Below the pieces are notes generated by a model that saw nothing but the letters and a program-made list of their open reading frames with translations, made no database searches and had not been told where the DNA came from. This document shows positions 6,475 to 7,516 of a stretch of 7,516 bases of DNA, one piece after another. Source of the stretch: Sulfitobacter sp. (lineage in GTDB: Bacteria; Pseudomonadota; Alphaproteobacteria; Rhodobacterales; Rhodobacteraceae); assembly GCA_024636395.1 (NCBI GenBank), contig JAGXHD010000151.1, forward strand, positions 1 through 7,516. Reading direction: 5' to 3'. Each line of letters begins with the position of its first letter. Within the stretch, counting starts at the first letter, position 1. A program made the position numbers and the translations under genes.

Positions 6475-6513
6475 ATGCGTGCAGTAGGTCTTAAACAGGC
6501 ACTCTGCACGCAT
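6475..6513. repeat. 10-bp perfect inverted repeat, operator or terminator stem
   Basis: ATGCGTGCAG (6475-6484) and CTGCACGCAT (6504-6513) are perfect inverted arms with a 19-nt spacer. The repeat sits between the GlcG-like stop and the next promoter; the right arm ends 6 bp before the -35 box. A further CTGCAC at 6533-6538 lies inside the promoter spacer, 29 bp from the CTGCAC of the right arm. No T-run follows, which argues against an intrinsic terminator and leaves a regulator-binding site as the more attractive reading. Confidence 0.55.
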
Positions 6514-6519
6514 GTCCAC

Positions 6520-6548
6520 TTGAGAGCTGACCCTGCACAGGCTACAGT
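6520..6548 (+). promoter_or_regulatory. Sigma70-type promoter of the gamma-glutamyl hydrolase gene
   Basis: TTGAGA (6520-6525, 5 of 6 to TTGACA) and TACAGT (6543-6548, 4 of 6 to TATAAT) are separated by exactly 17 bp. Transcription would begin near 6555, giving a leader of about 30 nt before the ATG at 6584. It lies in the only clear gap between the two plus-strand genes, so the hydrolase gene can be expressed apart from the GlcG-like gene. Confidence 0.6.
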
Positions 6549-6570
6549 ATGCCTTGATTTTATGCACTTG

Positions 6571-6574
6571 GGAG
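6571..6574 (+). promoter_or_regulatory. Ribosome binding site fixing the hydrolase start
   Basis: GGAG lies 9 nt before ATG 6584. It favours this ATG over an in-frame TTG at 6554, which would add 10 residues not typical of the family and would lie at the predicted transcription start. Confidence 0.65.
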
Positions 6575-6583
6575 TCTTTGGAT

Positions 6584-7363
6584 ATGGGTCGGCCTGTCAT
6601 CGGGATCATTGGCAACAGCTATCTTTTGAATGACCAGTACGCGGTTCACGCCGGTGGCAAGATGAACTCACATGCGATTGCCGCAGTGGCGGGCTGCATG
6701 CCGCTGCTGGTGCCGGGAGACCCCGCGCTAGTATCGATTCCCGAGCTGATGGCCTGCTGTGACGGGTTCTTGCTCACCGGCGGGCGGCCCAACGTGCACC
6801 CGCAGGAATACGGGGAGGACGAGACACCCGCGCACGGCGAATTTGACCGCGATCGCGACGCCATCGCACTGGAGCTGACGCGGGCCTGTGTGGCCGCGGG
6901 CCAGCCGGTTTTCGGGATCTGCCGAGGCTTTCAGGAGGTGAACGTGGCAATGGGCGGCACGCTCTATCCCGAAATTCGCGAACTGCCTGGACGGATGAAC
7001 CACCGGATGCCGCCCGACGGTACGATAGAAGAAAAGTTCGAGCTGCGCCACGATGTGCGCTTTACCCCCGGCGGAGTGTTTCACCGGGTGATGGGCACCG
7101 AAGTCGTGCGCACCAACACGCTGCACGGGCAGGGTATCAAGATGGCCGGGCCGCGCATCGTAGTGGATGGTTTGGCCGAAGATGGCACCCCGGAGGCGAT
7201 CTATGTGGAGGGCGCGCCGGGCTTCACGCTCGCGGTGCAGTGGCATCCAGAATACGAGGCGGCGAAGGATCCTGTCTCGCGGCCGCTGTTCGAGGCCTTC
7301 GGGGCTGCGGCGCGGGAATGGGCGGCGGGTCAGCGGCCGACAGCGATGGCCCGCGCGGTCTGA
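6584..7363 (+). CDS. Gamma-glutamyl-gamma-aminobutyrate hydrolase-like (peptidase C26, PuuD type)
   Basis: This 259-residue protein has the class I glutamine amidotransferase fold used as a stand-alone hydrolase of gamma-glutamyl bonds. It begins with a beta strand (PVIGIIGNSY), has DGFLLTGGRPNVHPQEYG (60-77; the loop after the GG oxyanion strand), then the nucleophile elbow FGICRGFQEVNVAMGGTLY with C113, and QWHPEY with H221 and E223 completing the triad. NTLHGQG (178-184) matches the conserved 'N..HHQ'-like segment of C26 enzymes. PuuD members hydrolyse gamma-glutamyl-GABA in putrescine breakdown; other members act on different gamma-glutamyl amides, and the substrate here is not decided by the sequence. 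No puuA/B/C partners are visible in the window. It has its own promoter and probable operator. An SDR gene converges from the right with a 39-bp gap and no obvious terminator. Confidence 0.93.
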   Translation: MGRPVIGIIGNSYLLNDQYAVHAGGKMNSHAIAAVAGCMPLLVPGDPALVSIPELMACCDGFLLTGGRPNVHPQEYGEDETPAHGEFDRDRDAIALELTRACVAAGQPVFGICRGFQEVNVAMGGTLYPEIRELPGRMNHRMPPDGTIEEKFELRHDVRFTPGGVFHRVMGTEVVRTNTLHGQGIKMAGPRIVVDGLAEDGTPEAIYVEGAPGFTLAVQWHPEYEAAKDPVSRPLFEAFGAAAREWAAGQRPTAMARAV

Positions 7364-7402
7364 GGGATACGCGCAGCGAGGCCCGCCCGCCGCGCGCAAA
7401 CT

Positions 7403-7516
7403 CTACATCATGCCGCCGGCTATCTCGATACTCTGGCCGTTGATGCTGCCACTGTCGGGTCCGACGAGCCAGGCTGCCGCACTAGCAACTTCCTCCACCG
7501 TAATCAGGCGCTTGTG
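7403..7516 (-). CDS. Short-chain dehydrogenase/reductase, C-terminal end only
   Basis: Only the last 37 residues are in the window, reading from the right edge to a TAG at 7403-7405. The segment KRLITVEEVASAAAWLVGP followed by SINGQSIEIAGGMM matches the C-terminal end of classical SDR oxidoreductases: 'R...PEEVA....FL.S....ITGQ.I.VDGG'. These are NAD(P)-dependent enzymes such as 3-hydroxybutyrate dehydrogenase or 3-oxoacyl-ACP reductase. The catalytic and cofactor-binding residues are outside the window, so the substrate cannot be named. It converges on the gamma-glutamyl hydrolase gene. Confidence 0.88.
   Translation of the reverse strand, partial: HKRLITVEEVASAAAWLVGPDSGSINGQSIEIAGGMM

Noticed and set aside
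6728..7399. 223-codon minus-strand frame opposite the gamma-glutamyl hydrolase
   Set aside because: It is an antisense shadow. The plus strand has the nucleophile elbow and the WHPE motif in order, and the minus product is His/Arg/Pro-rich without motifs.

Overview
The window is GC-rich, densely coding bacterial chromosome. Gene content and codon use suggest an alphaproteobacterium, probably Rhodobacterales (Roseobacter group). The pointers are a gamma-proteobacterial-type PepN with full M1 motifs, a DUF2256 mini-protein, a GlcG/HbpS-family protein and an SLT lytic transglycosylase with a strongly GC third position. The taxonomic call is inference from gene families, not from a marker gene. 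I see no rRNA, tRNA, insertion sequence, CRISPR array or phage gene.

Layout. Positions 1-728 (minus) hold the N-terminal part of an unrecognised gene with a long Pro/Ala/Lys-rich linker; it runs off the left edge. A divergent intergenic region of about 200 bp follows, then an exported lytic transglycosylase (936-1769, plus). Its stop overlaps by 4 bp the stop of a minus-strand cluster of three genes, read right to left: pepN (2747-5290), a one-TM helical protein with a probable GTG start (2200-2715), and a two-TM small membrane protein (1766-2203). The last two overlap by ATGA. Divergently from pepN lies an 82-residue single-TM protein (5416-5664), closed by a clear intrinsic terminator (5721-5744). 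A 54-residue zinc-finger-like DUF2256 protein (5773-5937) follows, then a GlcG/HbpS-family protein (6044-6469), then a class I glutamine amidotransferase-like hydrolase of the PuuD type (6584-7363). The last gene is preceded by a good sigma70-type promoter and a 10-bp inverted repeat. The 3' end of a short-chain dehydrogenase (minus) enters from the right edge.

How the genes fit together. Most of the window is housekeeping: peptide turnover (PepN), cell-wall remodelling (lytic transglycosylase) and small envelope proteins. The right end (GlcG-like, PuuD-like, SDR) looks like the edge of a small-molecule catabolic neighbourhood, but no shared pathway can be proved from what is visible. No clearly new multi-gene system is present. 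The items most worth a second look are the operator-like repeats around the hydrolase promoter, the chained start/stop arrangement after pepN, and the unrecognised linker protein at the left edge.
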